A DNA stretch of 24,807 nt from Amoebophrya sp. AT5.2 (Eukaryota; Sar; Dinophyceae; Syndiniales; Amoebophryaceae), in contig RXOD01004286.1 in NCBI GenBank assembly GCA_005223375.1, positions 1 through 24,807 on the forward strand, written 5' to 3'. Positions 6,179 to 16,400 of the stretch are shown piece by piece; within the stretch, counting starts at the first letter, position 1, and each line of letters opens with the position of its first letter. The position numbers were made by a program, and so were the translations under genes. A model generated the notes under the pieces. That model did no database searches. It saw nothing but the letters and a program-made list of their open reading frames with translations, and was not told the origin of the DNA.

Positions 6179-8911
6179 ATGTTGTCCCGCACTAGGACTG
6201 ATGCGGGCGGTCGCCTGCCTAGGGTCGCGCTCTTGTTGCCCGTTCTGATTGGCTTTCTTTTCTTCGTGTTTCGGACTTCTAGTCTTGTGTCCTGGAGCCT
6301 TCCCCGACCTGATTCTCATCGCCGCGAGGGCGTCGAGGTATCTCCGTACTCATCTCAGTACCCCTTTTCCCGTTATAGGCTCTCCGACCTTGTCTTGACT
6401 GTCCCCGTTGGATCCCACCGTTCTTTTCGCTCTATTCGCCGCGAGGGCGTCGAGGTATCTCCGTACTCATATCAGTACTCTTTTCCACGCATGTTCGACG
6501 GTACACATGTTAAGACTGCTTTGCCAGATCGCGTGCAAGCGCTCGCTCTCGAGCCACGACTACTCGCTTCTACCTTTCATCGCAGGTGCAGCAAGCATCT
6601 TTGTCATAGTCCTGTCATCTCGGTAGACGCTGTTCCACCTCGATACATTCGACGCTCGAACGACCCCACGATAGATACAAGATCGATTAGTTTCAACAAC
6701 GCAAGTATTGATACGTATTCCGCTTCATTAGAAATACACGAGCTCCACAGCTATTTACCTCAGCACCTACTATTTGAGACGTACTGCAATCTCGGACCGC
6801 TCGGTTTGGTGCTTACCAATCGCAGCCCACGAGATTTCTGTGTTTGCTGCTCGGCTTGGTGTTTACCAGTCGCAGCTGTGAACTCAGACCAAAGTAATTT
6901 TACTGCACCCGCACCAGCAATACTTCTACGACTTGCGACCGGACCTGCGTCGCTCCTCGTGCACACGATGTCCGGCTCACGTGCGGGGACCCCACCTGCC
7001 AGGGCTGGGACCCCTCCCCTCCGGTCCACGACACCGACTCCGTCTGGACGCGCCTCTCTCCGTTCCGTCCCGGGTAATGTTCGCGGGGTCGCCAAACGGT
7101 CGGTGAGCGCGCGTGAGAACTTGAAGGACAAGCGGTCGCGGTCGAAGGACATCTCGGTCCTGAAAATACAAGGAGTACTCTACCAGAAGATCAGTTACGC
7201 TGGGTCGAGTTGGGCGATTGAACGCATAGGGAACCCAGTCACGGAGGACTGCAGTGGTGTTGTGAAGCTGTCGCGGGAGCAGCACAACACGCTGAAGCGG
7301 GCCGGGCAGATCGAGGAACTAAACATAGACGGGCTGCCGCTGAACGTCCAGAACCAGGTCAAGCGCGGGGATGTCCTGGTGACCACTGAGAGCGCTGTGG
7401 CTACCAAGACTGTGGGGGCCCTCCTGGCCTATACGATCGAGTTCCAGGACGCGGTCGAAAAGATTGGTCGCGGCCGGTTTGGGGACGCCAATGCTGGCTC
7501 CGTCCAGGACGACCCTCCCGCCACGGGACCACACCGCCCGGGTGACTTTGCCGGTTCGGGTGTCGGCGCTGCTGGTGAGGTCACGGGGTTATCTGGGAAT
7601 GTAGGAGTTGCTGAGCAGGCAGCTGGAGCATTTGCTCCCCTTGGGCCCTTTGGTAACCCGAATCAGCCTGAACCTAGCCTGAGTGGGCCTTCTTTCGTGC
7701 CGGGGCCTGGGTGCTTCACCAGCGTCGAGGGCAATGTGAGTTCTGCGAGCTCCAGTTCCTTTGAACTGCTTGGGACTCCTTCGGTCGAGTCACTCGCTTT
7801 CGAGGGCGCAGGGACCCCTGCTGACCAGTCGACACACACTCGGCTCAGGGTCTCGAGCCTGGGTGGGATCCCGGGCCTGTCGGGTTTCGGACAGGGTGAA
7901 TCGCAGGACGCCCGCGTTGCGCTGTCGCCGCCCCGGAGCTGCCAGCGTGTTGACGAGGTCTACGCGCCGGTCCCGGTGATTCGACCCAATGTCCGTGTTG
8001 AAGGAAGCTCCTCGAACAACCCGAACATGCCCGATTTCTTCGACCCGACACTCTCACCGGTTCCGGGGGCCCAGGTAGTCGGGACTGTCCCACTGAATGT
8101 GCCGATTGGGGCCGCGGCTCCTCCCGTGATGTATAACATCGGGACCCCGTTCAGCAGCGCTCCGTATGCCGCGGGGTCGGAGACCTCCATCTCCCCGATG
8201 GTTCCTTCGGCGCCACTGGACGTGGGCGGGGACCTCGACGAGAGTATGCATTCGGCCCAGGATTCCTCCGGCCCAGGCGCCTATCGGTCGGCCACTGGTG
8301 GCCAGCCACTTGGCCTGGCAAACCAGCGGGTCAGACAATTGGAGCTGGAGCTTGTCGAGGCGCGCCGGCAGACCGCGATCGCTCAGCAGCAGGTCCAGGT
8401 CAGCCGCCTTTTCCATGACGAAGAACGGACCCGCGTCGAGGCCGAGAGCGCTCAACAACGTGGACATGATCGCGCTTCGTTCGAGGCTTCCTTGCGAAAT
8501 GAGGTTACCTCTGTCAATGCCCGTGCCGAGGAGCGAGTCCGTGCCGCGGAAGATGCACGTGCTTCCGCTCTCGCCGACGCTGAGTACAATTTATCGCGTC
8601 TGACTGCCCGCGAGAAGGAGTTTCAGGCACAGCAGGCCAGTGACGCTGAGCAACACCGGTGTGAGGTTGACCTCCTCGCCCGCCGTGCCGCTGAATCTGC
8701 CGAATCTGTTCGTGCTTCCGCGTCGCGTGAAGCTGCTGTTGCGGCTTCGACCGCCTCCGCACTCCGACGCCAGATTGCTCAGGAGCAGGAGAGGTGTGAC
8801 ACACTCAGTGAGTCGTACTCGCCAGGTTCTCGAAGGCCAGAGAGCTTCCGCAGAGGCTGCTGCCACCGCCTCCGAGAAGCTGGCGCGGGACTTCGCCCTC
8901 CAGAACAATAA
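6179..8911 (+). CDS. Gag-like segment A (910 aa as read), N-terminal hydrophobic leader and coiled coil
   Basis: The first ATG of the frame is at 6179. A second in-frame ATG at 6968 (residue 264) may be the true start, because residues 1-263 include the hairpins H3/H4 and a 117-nt direct repeat, and their third codon positions become AT-rich. If 6179 is used, residues 15-31 form a hydrophobic signal-anchor-like segment. From 6968 the protein starts with an SGSRAGTPP Ser/Pro/Arg-rich tail, then a compact region (7150-7480) with mixed secondary structure, a Gly/Pro/Ser-rich linker (7490-8310) and a charged coiled coil from about residue 714. The coil is cut off near 8810, where it continues in the next frame. 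The final 34 codons to TAA are out of character. No capsid motif is certain. Confidence 0.55.
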   Translation: MLSRTRTDAGGRLPRVALLLPVLIGFLFFVFRTSSLVSWSLPRPDSHRREGVEVSPYSSQYPFSRYRLSDLVLTVPVGSHRSFRSIRREGVEVSPYSYQYSFPRMFDGTHVKTALPDRVQALALEPRLLASTFHRRCSKHLCHSPVISVDAVPPRYIRRSNDPTIDTRSISFNNASIDTYSASLEIHELHSYLPQHLLFETYCNLGPLGLVLTNRSPRDFCVCCSAWCLPVAAVNSDQSNFTAPAPAILLRLATGPASLLVHTMSGSRAGTPPARAGTPPLRSTTPTPSGRASLRSVPGNVRGVAKRSVSARENLKDKRSRSKDISVLKIQGVLYQKISYAGSSWAIERIGNPVTEDCSGVVKLSREQHNTLKRAGQIEELNIDGLPLNVQNQVKRGDVLVTTESAVATKTVGALLAYTIEFQDAVEKIGRGRFGDANAGSVQDDPPATGPHRPGDFAGSGVGAAGEVTGLSGNVGVAEQAAGAFAPLGPFGNPNQPEPSLSGPSFVPGPGCFTSVEGNVSSASSSSFELLGTPSVESLAFEGAGTPADQSTHTRLRVSSLGGIPGLSGFGQGESQDARVALSPPRSCQRVDEVYAPVPVIRPNVRVEGSSSNNPNMPDFFDPTLSPVPGAQVVGTVPLNVPIGAAAPPVMYNIGTPFSSAPYAAGSETSISPMVPSAPLDVGGDLDESMHSAQDSSGPGAYRSATGGQPLGLANQRVRQLELELVEARRQTAIAQQQVQVSRLFHDEERTRVEAESAQQRGHDRASFEASLRNEVTSVNARAEERVRAAEDARASALADAEYNLSRLTAREKEFQAQQASDAEQHRCEVDLLARRAAESAESVRASASREAAVAASTASALRRQIAQEQERCDTLSESYSPGSRRPESFRRGCCHRLREAGAGLRPPEQ
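6320..6485 (+). repeat. Direct repeat, 117-nt period, 34-nt identical core
   Basis: Positions 6320-6353 and 6437-6470 are identical over 34 nt. Similarity continues a further dozen bases with four changes. In the ORF frame both encode RREGVEVSPYS. Perfect nucleotide identity, including third positions, suggests recent duplication or selection on the nucleic acid, not only on the protein. Confidence 0.85.
6799..6826 (+). repeat. Conserved covarying hairpin, copy H3
   Basis: GCT/AGC (6799-6801 with 6824-6826), bulged C at 6823, inner stem CGGTTTGGT paired with ACCAATCG. Relative to H1 the C-G pair is replaced by T-A and the loop-closing G-T by T-A, so pairing is kept by double changes. It lies inside the open frame of Gag segment A, upstream of the ATG at 6968. 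Confidence 0.8.
6849..6876 (+). repeat. Conserved covarying hairpin, copy H4
   Basis: The same fold as H3, exactly 50 nt further on: GCT/AGC, bulged C at 6873, CGGCTTGGT paired with ACCAGTCG, loop GTTT. The loop-closing pair is T-A as in H3, the lower C-G pair as in H1. It lies 92 nt before the ATG at 6968. Confidence 0.8.
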
Positions 8912-10376
8912 GATCATCGAAGGCCAGGAGGCTTCTTCTAAGGCCTACGCCGAGCGGAGCCAGGAGTTGATCGCCGAGAAAACGCGTACCGCCGCCCTCC
9001 TGGAGGAACAGCAAGCCCAGGCAAGCCGTATTAGCGACCTTGCCGGACAGCTCAGGTCTCTGGAAACGCAGTCCGACCAGCGAGACTCTGCTTTGGTTAA
9101 CGAGCAGAACGACCAGCTTGCGAAGTTGTCTTCTACCGTCGCGCAGCTGCAGCAGCAGGCCACGGAGCAGCAAGCGGCTTCCGAAGCGGTTATGTCGCAG
9201 ATGCGCCGGGAGCGCGACGAAGCTGTGCTGTCAGCCACGGCGGCCTCCGGTCAACGAGAATCTGCGTTGGCCGACGACCATAGCGACCAGCTCGTGAGGT
9301 TGTCCGCCACCATCGCGCGCCTACAGCAGCAGGCTAGGGAGCAACAGGTGGCTTCCGAGACGGCTTTGTCACAGCTACGCCAGGAGCGCGACGAGGCTGT
9401 GGTGGCGTCCAAGGCCAGTGGATCGGTTTCCAATGGATATAAAGTAGAGGTTGGAAAGTTGAAGGCCCAAATCGCCGCTGCGATACCAATGATTGGGCAG
9501 ATCAGTGCCTCCTCGTGCGGCATTGGTGGTACCGTGTTGGCTTCCTCCGGGGGCGAAACCGACGTTGGGCGTGACGAGCACGAGTTCAACCAGCCGTACC
9601 GAAGCTCGGTTGCGGGAGCGTCGCGCGGCGGTGGCGGTGCCGGCTCGCTGAATACCGAGCGTTACGCCCGTGAGGCTGCATCTTCCCCGGATGGCCATCA
9701 CGGCGGTAACCCTTCTTTGGGGCGGACAAGTGGAACACAAGACCCACGGGGTCACATACCTAGCAGATTCACCGGTACGAGCCCGCCCCCATTCGGTGGA
9801 CCCAATGTGAACGACGCTACAGGCTCCTCCCACCAGGAATTCTCGCTCCCCGCTCGTGAGACCACCCCGGGGTTCGGGGCAGAGAGGCTCAATCAGACGA
9901 CGTGGCCCCGCGGTTTGACCCCTCCTAGCCGTAGTGCCGGGCAGCAGTGGACGTGGAGTCGCGATGGGTGCATGGCAGGGTCCGGTTCATCCAAGAGCGC
10001 ACGCAAAGGGGATCCTTCCTGGGGGTCTCAAGGAGAGAGGCCTGCCAAGGCATCTTGGAAGAAAGGAGGGGCTGCCCCGGGGTTTGAGGTAGAGAGGCCT
10101 AGCCTTCCGTTCCCTGCCTCTGGCACTACGGCCGCGTCCCGGAATCCTGGCGGCACTGTTACTTCTTCATCACTCCTAGGAGCTCTACAGCCTGTACTAG
10201 GTGAGGGCCCTCTGACTTTCGGTCCTGGCGGAAGCGTTTTGCCGTCGGGTGATCACGCTGAGGCTGCGAGCATCATTTTCGGAGGCGGTAACGAGTCCGC
10301 CCACGAAGATGGGACAGCAAGCCAAGCGAAGGCGAGACGCCGGAATCCATCAATGACGGTGGGGCCGGCGCCTTAG
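8808..10376 (+). CDS. Gag-like segment B: coiled coil with 58-aa tandem repeats, then Gly/Pro-rich linker
   Basis: This frame takes over the coiled coil of segment A at about 8808-8815 and runs to TAG at 10374. It has no suitable ATG at the junction, so it is probably made as a continuation of segment A through a +1 frameshift, an intron, or because one base is missing or extra in this copy. Residues up to about 9440 are a long Ala/Glu/Gln/Arg coiled coil with two 58-aa repeats (9078-9425). After that comes a Gly-, Ser- and Pro-rich region with aromatic residues and two PGF-x-x-ER motifs, typical of a disordered assembly linker. Its last about 25 codons overlap the next frame, which already reads as plausible protein from about 10292. 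No enzyme domain is seen. Confidence 0.6.
   Translation: MSRTRQVLEGQRASAEAAATASEKLARDFALQNNKIIEGQEASSKAYAERSQELIAEKTRTAALLEEQQAQASRISDLAGQLRSLETQSDQRDSALVNEQNDQLAKLSSTVAQLQQQATEQQAASEAVMSQMRRERDEAVLSATAASGQRESALADDHSDQLVRLSATIARLQQQAREQQVASETALSQLRQERDEAVVASKASGSVSNGYKVEVGKLKAQIAAAIPMIGQISASSCGIGGTVLASSGGETDVGRDEHEFNQPYRSSVAGASRGGGGAGSLNTERYAREAASSPDGHHGGNPSLGRTSGTQDPRGHIPSRFTGTSPPPFGGPNVNDATGSSHQEFSLPARETTPGFGAERLNQTTWPRGLTPPSRSAGQQWTWSRDGCMAGSGSSKSARKGDPSWGSQGERPAKASWKKGGAAPGFEVERPSLPFPASGTTAASRNPGGTVTSSSLLGALQPVLGEGPLTFGPGGSVLPSGDHAEAASIIFGGGNESAHEDGTASQAKARRRNPSMTVGPAP
9078..9425 (+). repeat. Two-copy 174-bp coiled-coil tandem repeat
   Basis: Units 9078-9251 and 9252-9425 encode 58-aa copies sharing QR-SAL, DQL--LS, QLQQQA-EQQ-ASE and RQERDEAV-like blocks. 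58 is not a multiple of seven, so the heptad phase shifts between units, as in some long coiled coils with skips. Confidence 0.85.
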
Positions 10377-10441
10377 CAGCGACCTCCCCGCGACCTCCGT
10401 CTGGTTTGGGACCGAGCCCTGCGGACCTCGTCGGTGCAACA

Positions 10442-13400
10442 ATGGGAGCCCTTGCACCAGTGTTCACCAAGCTTCTGGATGCGCAGCAGAGTGCCGTCGC
10501 TACACTCGTCAACGACAGCGGGCGCCAGATGAGTAAGCTCCTCGAATCCAAAGCCGCTACGGACAGACTTCTTGTCGAAACGCTCGAAGAGCTCAAGGCC
10601 GCCCGAGACAAGCCTGCTGCTGAGAGCACTGAGAAGGCCAAGGAGGCTGCGACGGAGGCCGTCCAGCTGCTGTGGAAGGAGCACCGCGGTGGTACGCTCA
10701 ACTCCGAGGAACGACGCACGCGGGATCGCCGGGTTGGTCAGGTCCTGGGGCATGATGATGATGGATACGCTGCCCCCGCCGGTGGCTCCGACGCTGGGTC
10801 TTCCATCCTTGGGTCCATGCTCAACCCCACGAAGTTCATGTTCGACGGATTCATGGAGCGTTACTATGCCGCAAACAGGGAGGCCGTGCAGGACAACGCC
10901 ACCCAGGCGACTGCGCAACGGGCGCAGAGGCTCTACAGCGCGTCGGAGAGCATCGGACGGCTGCAGCGCTTCCTGTGCGGCGCATCGGATCGCGGCGATC
11001 TTGGAAACGATATCAACGCCTTCGCTTACGGTGGTGATCCAAGCGATGCTGTCACGCGCGAAGGTGTGCGCGGGTTTTCTGCCGATGGTGCCGGGTTTGG
11101 ACATGATCCCGAGGTTGCGACCGGGTTGTACATGCTGGGTTGCGGCGAGACTGTGGCTTCGGGGACAGGCCTGTCGACTGAGGCAATGCCTCAATATGAA
11201 TACTGCCGGCGCCAGGGGTTCGACACCGAGACCACCGCGTGGCACCGGCGCGAGTGTGTGGACGATGACCTCCCGGTCAACTTCACGCCCAAGGCATCGC
11301 TTGAGTATCGGTTACTGAAGGCCGTCATCCACTCGGCTACCGTACTTGATTCAGGGTCGGGCCTCGCTCCTGGCGTCGCAAACGTCGCCCCGACGGTCCC
11401 CACGGTATCCTGGACCCGAGAAAGTGTCATCGGCCACTACCAGTCCTACTTCCGAGAGCTTGAGGCTCGACTCACCTACTACGGGCTCCGAGGATGGCAG
11501 CCGTTCGTGCTCGATATCGTCAAGTGTGTCGGGGAGGAATCGACAGAGGCTATGAGTTTGGTCAAGGAGCATGGCACCTACGGTGAACACGAAAACCTGG
11601 TTGCGTTCGCGATCTTCGAGCTGGGGCTGGCCTCAAAGTGCCAGGTGGACTTCGCATCCTTGGTCGCTGAAATTATGGAAGAGCGGTACGTCCCCCTGGA
11701 TATACGGCACGCGTCCGCCCGCACTCGCGGCGGCGAATGGGCTTCGCGGCAGGAGAAAACGGTAAAGAAGCTCCTGGACCTGGGGCTCGACAAGAAGATC
11801 GTCTGGCCACGATACAACACCCGCACCTTCAACGCCTCCGTTTTGTCCGATGGTGTCTACGACCAGGCCTGGATGGAGCGCTACGTCAACGAGGTTGTGA
11901 AGTCCCGGTTGGCGGCCGATGGAAAGGCTGTACCTAGCACCAAGGTGCTGGTAGCGGAGCAGCGGAAGGTGCTGAAGGAGACAGCCTTGGAGTCTATCGT
12001 GCGCTACTGTAGTGTGAACGCTGCGTCGGGGGTTGTGTTCGGGGCCAAGACTTACCTGCGGATGCGTGACCAGAACCGCCGGAACTATCGTTCCACTTTA
12101 GCAGACGAGGGCGAATACGCTGACCCGGTCTCCTACCTGGCGATCGAGGACGATGCCACTGCTGGAAACGATGACCCGCTGTGCCTCGACGTCGAGACGT
12201 GCCGCGCAGTTTCGGCACAAGATGATGCCGAGGCTTGGGCGGAGGAACAGGATCGCTCCTTCATAGCCATCCGCGACGCCGCCAAGGGCAAGGCGCTCCT
12301 TGGGAAAGGAGAGGGCCGCTCGAAATCAGCAGGGAAGAGCAAAGCCTCCGGAGAGGGGTCTTTCCCCGGCGGCAAGGGCAAGAGAGTTTCGGACCACACG
12401 ACCTCCCAGGGAAAAGGAAAGGGGAAACACTCGGGCACCAGTTCCAAAGGAAAATCCGCCAGCACGTCCGCTGGCCCTGCCGAGTCGCCCGACGCTGTCT
12501 GCGCGGCCTCCGCAGCTAACCGGAGCGGGGCCTTCCCGATGGTGGTGCGCTGCTCCGAGATTTGTGGAAACCTCCACCATGGTACGTCTGCGCACACCGC
12601 CTCTGACATTGTTATCGCCACAATGGCGGCAGCGGGAGAAGGCAGTTTCGACACGCAGGATTGTGCGTTGTGTGGGTTCAGGCACCTCGGCTACTTGGTG
12701 TTGCTCGCTGGCCAAGAGGTGTTCCTCTGTCCTACGTATTTGCGGTCGAAGCGGAAGGGGGACGACATGCCCTCCGGGCTTAAGTGCACGAGGCGGTCAA
12801 AGCCAAGCGAACCCTCGATCTTAGTGCCGAAGGTTTTCTCAATCATACGAAGCGGAGAAAAGGCGATGGAAGAATGGTTGAGCTTGGAACGCAACCTCGA
12901 CTGCCGCAAGTACCTTTCGGAGTGCTCCCTGCTGGAGTTTGTGATCTCTAAGGCCCGGGCGGCATACAAGACTGCTTCCAACACCTCATCCGCGACGGTC
13001 GTCGCTACCAGCGCCAAGGCCATGCATTCGCTCACCTCCGGGCTTCCCTATGATATGTGGGACACTACAGATCCTGGCTCCGATTATCTACACTTAATTG
13101 ATGCAATCCACAGCGGCGCCTTCGATGCCCACTATAAAGCACTTGCAGAAGGATCGAACAGCGACGCGGTCGGAGACAACCTGATGCAGCAAGGCGTTGC
13201 GTCGCATCTGAGTGGCATCTCGCTCTCGGATGCAAGTGTCCCGCTGAACCTGCAGTCACTACTGCACCTCGCGGCGGGGTCCCCTACAGATGTAGTGCAA
13301 CAGCTGTGCCGTGCCCTGTCTGGGGCCAGTCTGGCTCCCGCCCCGGTCCCAGCTTCCCCTCCCGCGGCGGTGACCATCACGGACGTCACGCCTCAAAGCC

Positions 13401-16400
13401 CGGAACAGGACCCTACCGCTGCGGTCTTGCGCTCTGTCGGATCGCCTACGGGGTCACCGGTCGCGAGCCCCGCGGTTGCGGCCGCTGCGATGACGGCAAT
13501 GGCCGCTCCTGGAGCGGGTGACGCTGGGGAAGGTCAAGGGCGCATGATGTTGGTGAATTATACTACCGATCCAGGCCTACATATTGCTGGGGGCACAATG
13601 AAGATGTTCTCCTCGGAACCAACCTACGACTCGGCTGCTACAGCTCCCACAGGCTTCACGGAGGAAAACCACACCTCGGACAATGGGACGATGTCCTCGC
13701 GTGACGGATTCGCCGAGGGCAGCGTGGGTACGCCTCTCGAGGAAGGGCAGTTCTCCTGGGACAATCGCAGCAAGGAAGAAGGAGCTGTGTTTGTCAACCA
13801 GACCGACGAGGATGAGCACAGACGTCTCACAGAAGTCGGGACGCACGGCGTTACTCGGTCGGAGCCCTCCACCCGTGTGAGGGTCCGGATGGGGTCGATC
13901 CTCGCTCGGGTTGCTCTCCATGTGTTTTTGCTCGCCCTCCTCTGTCATCTCGGGACGCCCACTACCGCGGTCTTCTACGGTTCCTGCTCTCTTGGATTCG
14001 AGACGACTAAGATCATCCAAGCGAAAACGAGCATGCGAACAGCGGAGCCTCGCGCGTCGCGGACTCTCCTGCCCCTGAACTCGCGAACGCTTCGAAGGCG
14101 CGACGCAGCAGGCCTGCTCGGGAAGCAGAACAGGTACTTGTACTCGAACTGGAGTTGGGGAAGCTTGAACCCGCACGACCTGTTCCACGTCAGCGGCGAT
14201 ACTCTGGCTGAGAACATTGACTTGTGGGGCCAGCGATGGGACGCGTGCATCGAGCGGTTCGTTGCGGATTGTTCGAGGTCCAGTCGCTCAGACAAGAGGA
14301 TCCTTGCCCTGCTCGTCGACCATGACTTCCGCTTCTGGGACCGGGTTGGCGGCTCGCGCAACTGCTGGAATTCGTCTACCCCGAGGGTAATCGCCTCCGC
14401 GTTGCGGGATCTCGAAACTGTGGAGGGGGACGTGTCCATCGTTTTTGCCCTCCAAGAGGATATCTGCTATGGCGTGAAATACCTGGGCAAACCCGGGTTC
14501 GAAGCGCGCGTCCGCGCAGAATTGCTCAAGCTCGAGTGCCCGCGCGTTGCGGCCTCCTTCTTCGTAATGAACACGGACCTGGAAGGGTTGGGACGCTCTC
14601 GTGTTCCATTGTCTTGGAACTGCGCAGGCGCGGTGGCGGCGCAGAAGTATTTCGAGAGCTACCCCCCCGGCGCTGCACGTGTCTCCAGAAGCTTGCATCT
14701 CAATGCTGGCGTCGGGCTGCTCCGTGGACTTGGCCTCGCACCAAAATTTTGTTCCTCTGGTAGACTCCGAATCCCGATTAGGGCGGCCCACCAAATGCTC
14801 CTCAACAATTCCGGTGCCTACTACGCCACCCCGACGGGTACACGTGAAGGGGGAGTCTCTGGAGTGCTCGTGACCGGGCGCCGCCACGTCACCCTCCGTG
14901 ATCTGGTGGATCGGAAACACGTTTTGGTCGAAGGAGTTGGAGGTTTCACCGCGCAAGAGCTCTTCGAGCTTTACACTGGGTCAGGTCATACCGAGAAACG
15001 ACCTCCGGCTCTAGAGTTCAAGGATCCTGATTCCCTCTGGGCAGTTGTTGCTGACGCGGAGGACCTTACTATTGACGACACACCTCTGTCCGACGATGAC
15101 GCCGCCGACGCTTTCTACCTCGAGGCTGAGCGCCAGGCCCACTACGCGCACCCGGATACACAGCGCCAGATGCAGGAGACCGCCGCCAGTTTGCATGGCC
15201 GGGTTCAGCGCGGGTTCCCAGATCACCCGCGCTCCTGCTGGAGCTGTTTTTCGACCGGAGCCCGGCGGCGCGCCACGACAGCTCTCCGCAATCCACGCGA
15301 GCTCGTGCGGCTCCTCCTCTGTGGAGTGGTGCGCTCCTGTTTTTGGGTGGCGGCACTCATCGGGGCTCCCCTCAATGTGGAGATCGCCAGGGACCTTCAA
15401 CTGCCCATGATGTACGGGATCCTGCACTCGCCGGACCCTACCGATGCCTTCCTTAACCGTGTCGGGCCCGGTGGGGTTGGTCAGCTCGCTTTTGATGTCA
15501 ACGGCAGCAACTTCCAGACGCAGCCGGAACCATTGGGCAACAGGGTATGGGGCGGCTTGTACGACAAGAAGAAAAACGCCTTACTCGTGACCTTGTTGTT
15601 GCTTGACACTGGGTGTCTTGTTTCGCGCTACGTGTCTGGCAGCAGCTTGGTAAGTTGCCAGTATTTGGCCGCGAACGACTTGCCCTATTATGCGTACGAC
15701 GGATTTAGTGAAGTGGTGTACTTCGGGTCCCCAGAGTGCGGACGCCAAGCCGAACCGTGTCGGTGGTCGCCTCTGGATCTCCGTTTCAGCGGATGGACGT
15801 CAGACCTCAAGAAGCACCATCCCATCGGCCCGCAGCAGGGGTTCTGTTTTGCTGAGGCCCGGAACCCAGGGAGTTCTCGGCGACTCAAGGCAGTGAGGGA
15901 CAACGACCAATTCTTCAACATGAGCCAACGCGGAGAAGCAGTATCTCAATACGGCGGGGACAACGCAGGGGACATGTTGTGTTCGTGGTCATGGGCCTTG
16001 GCCGTGACATGGTTGTTCTGCTTCGACAGCATCATCCTCGGGCACCAAGACCTCTCGCGCCTCGGGTTATCCCTTTGTCCAGCCGGGACACCCGGAGATC
16101 AGCTCGGCGCATATTTACTGAGCCAAGTGGCGCTCGTCTCTAACAGGAAATTAGTGACGAGTGCCTATGTCCTCCGGGCGCCGCTGCGCTTGCGGAATGC
16201 CAATTTCTGGATACTCGCTAAGGAACGGCTGTTTGGCAAGGAGGCTTCAGCCGGCAAGAGCGACAAGGAACTGAAAGAAAAGTGTGCTAGTCTTGCCCTC
16301 CAACCGAAATCGATGACGCACCACATGGCCATCGCCCGTGAGCTTGTCGCCAGTGGCGTGCCTGTCGCCGTTGATCCGGGATCGTCTATTGGCGCCCCTG

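Noticed and set aside
10373..11245. Antisense open frame of 290 codons opposite the polyprotein start
   Set aside because: Shadow of the sense frame; no motif, and the sense strand is clearly coding through the whole interval.
13889..14200. Envelope glycoprotein
   Set aside because: The position before the protease, the lack of a fusion peptide or C-terminal anchor, and no family resemblance argue against it.
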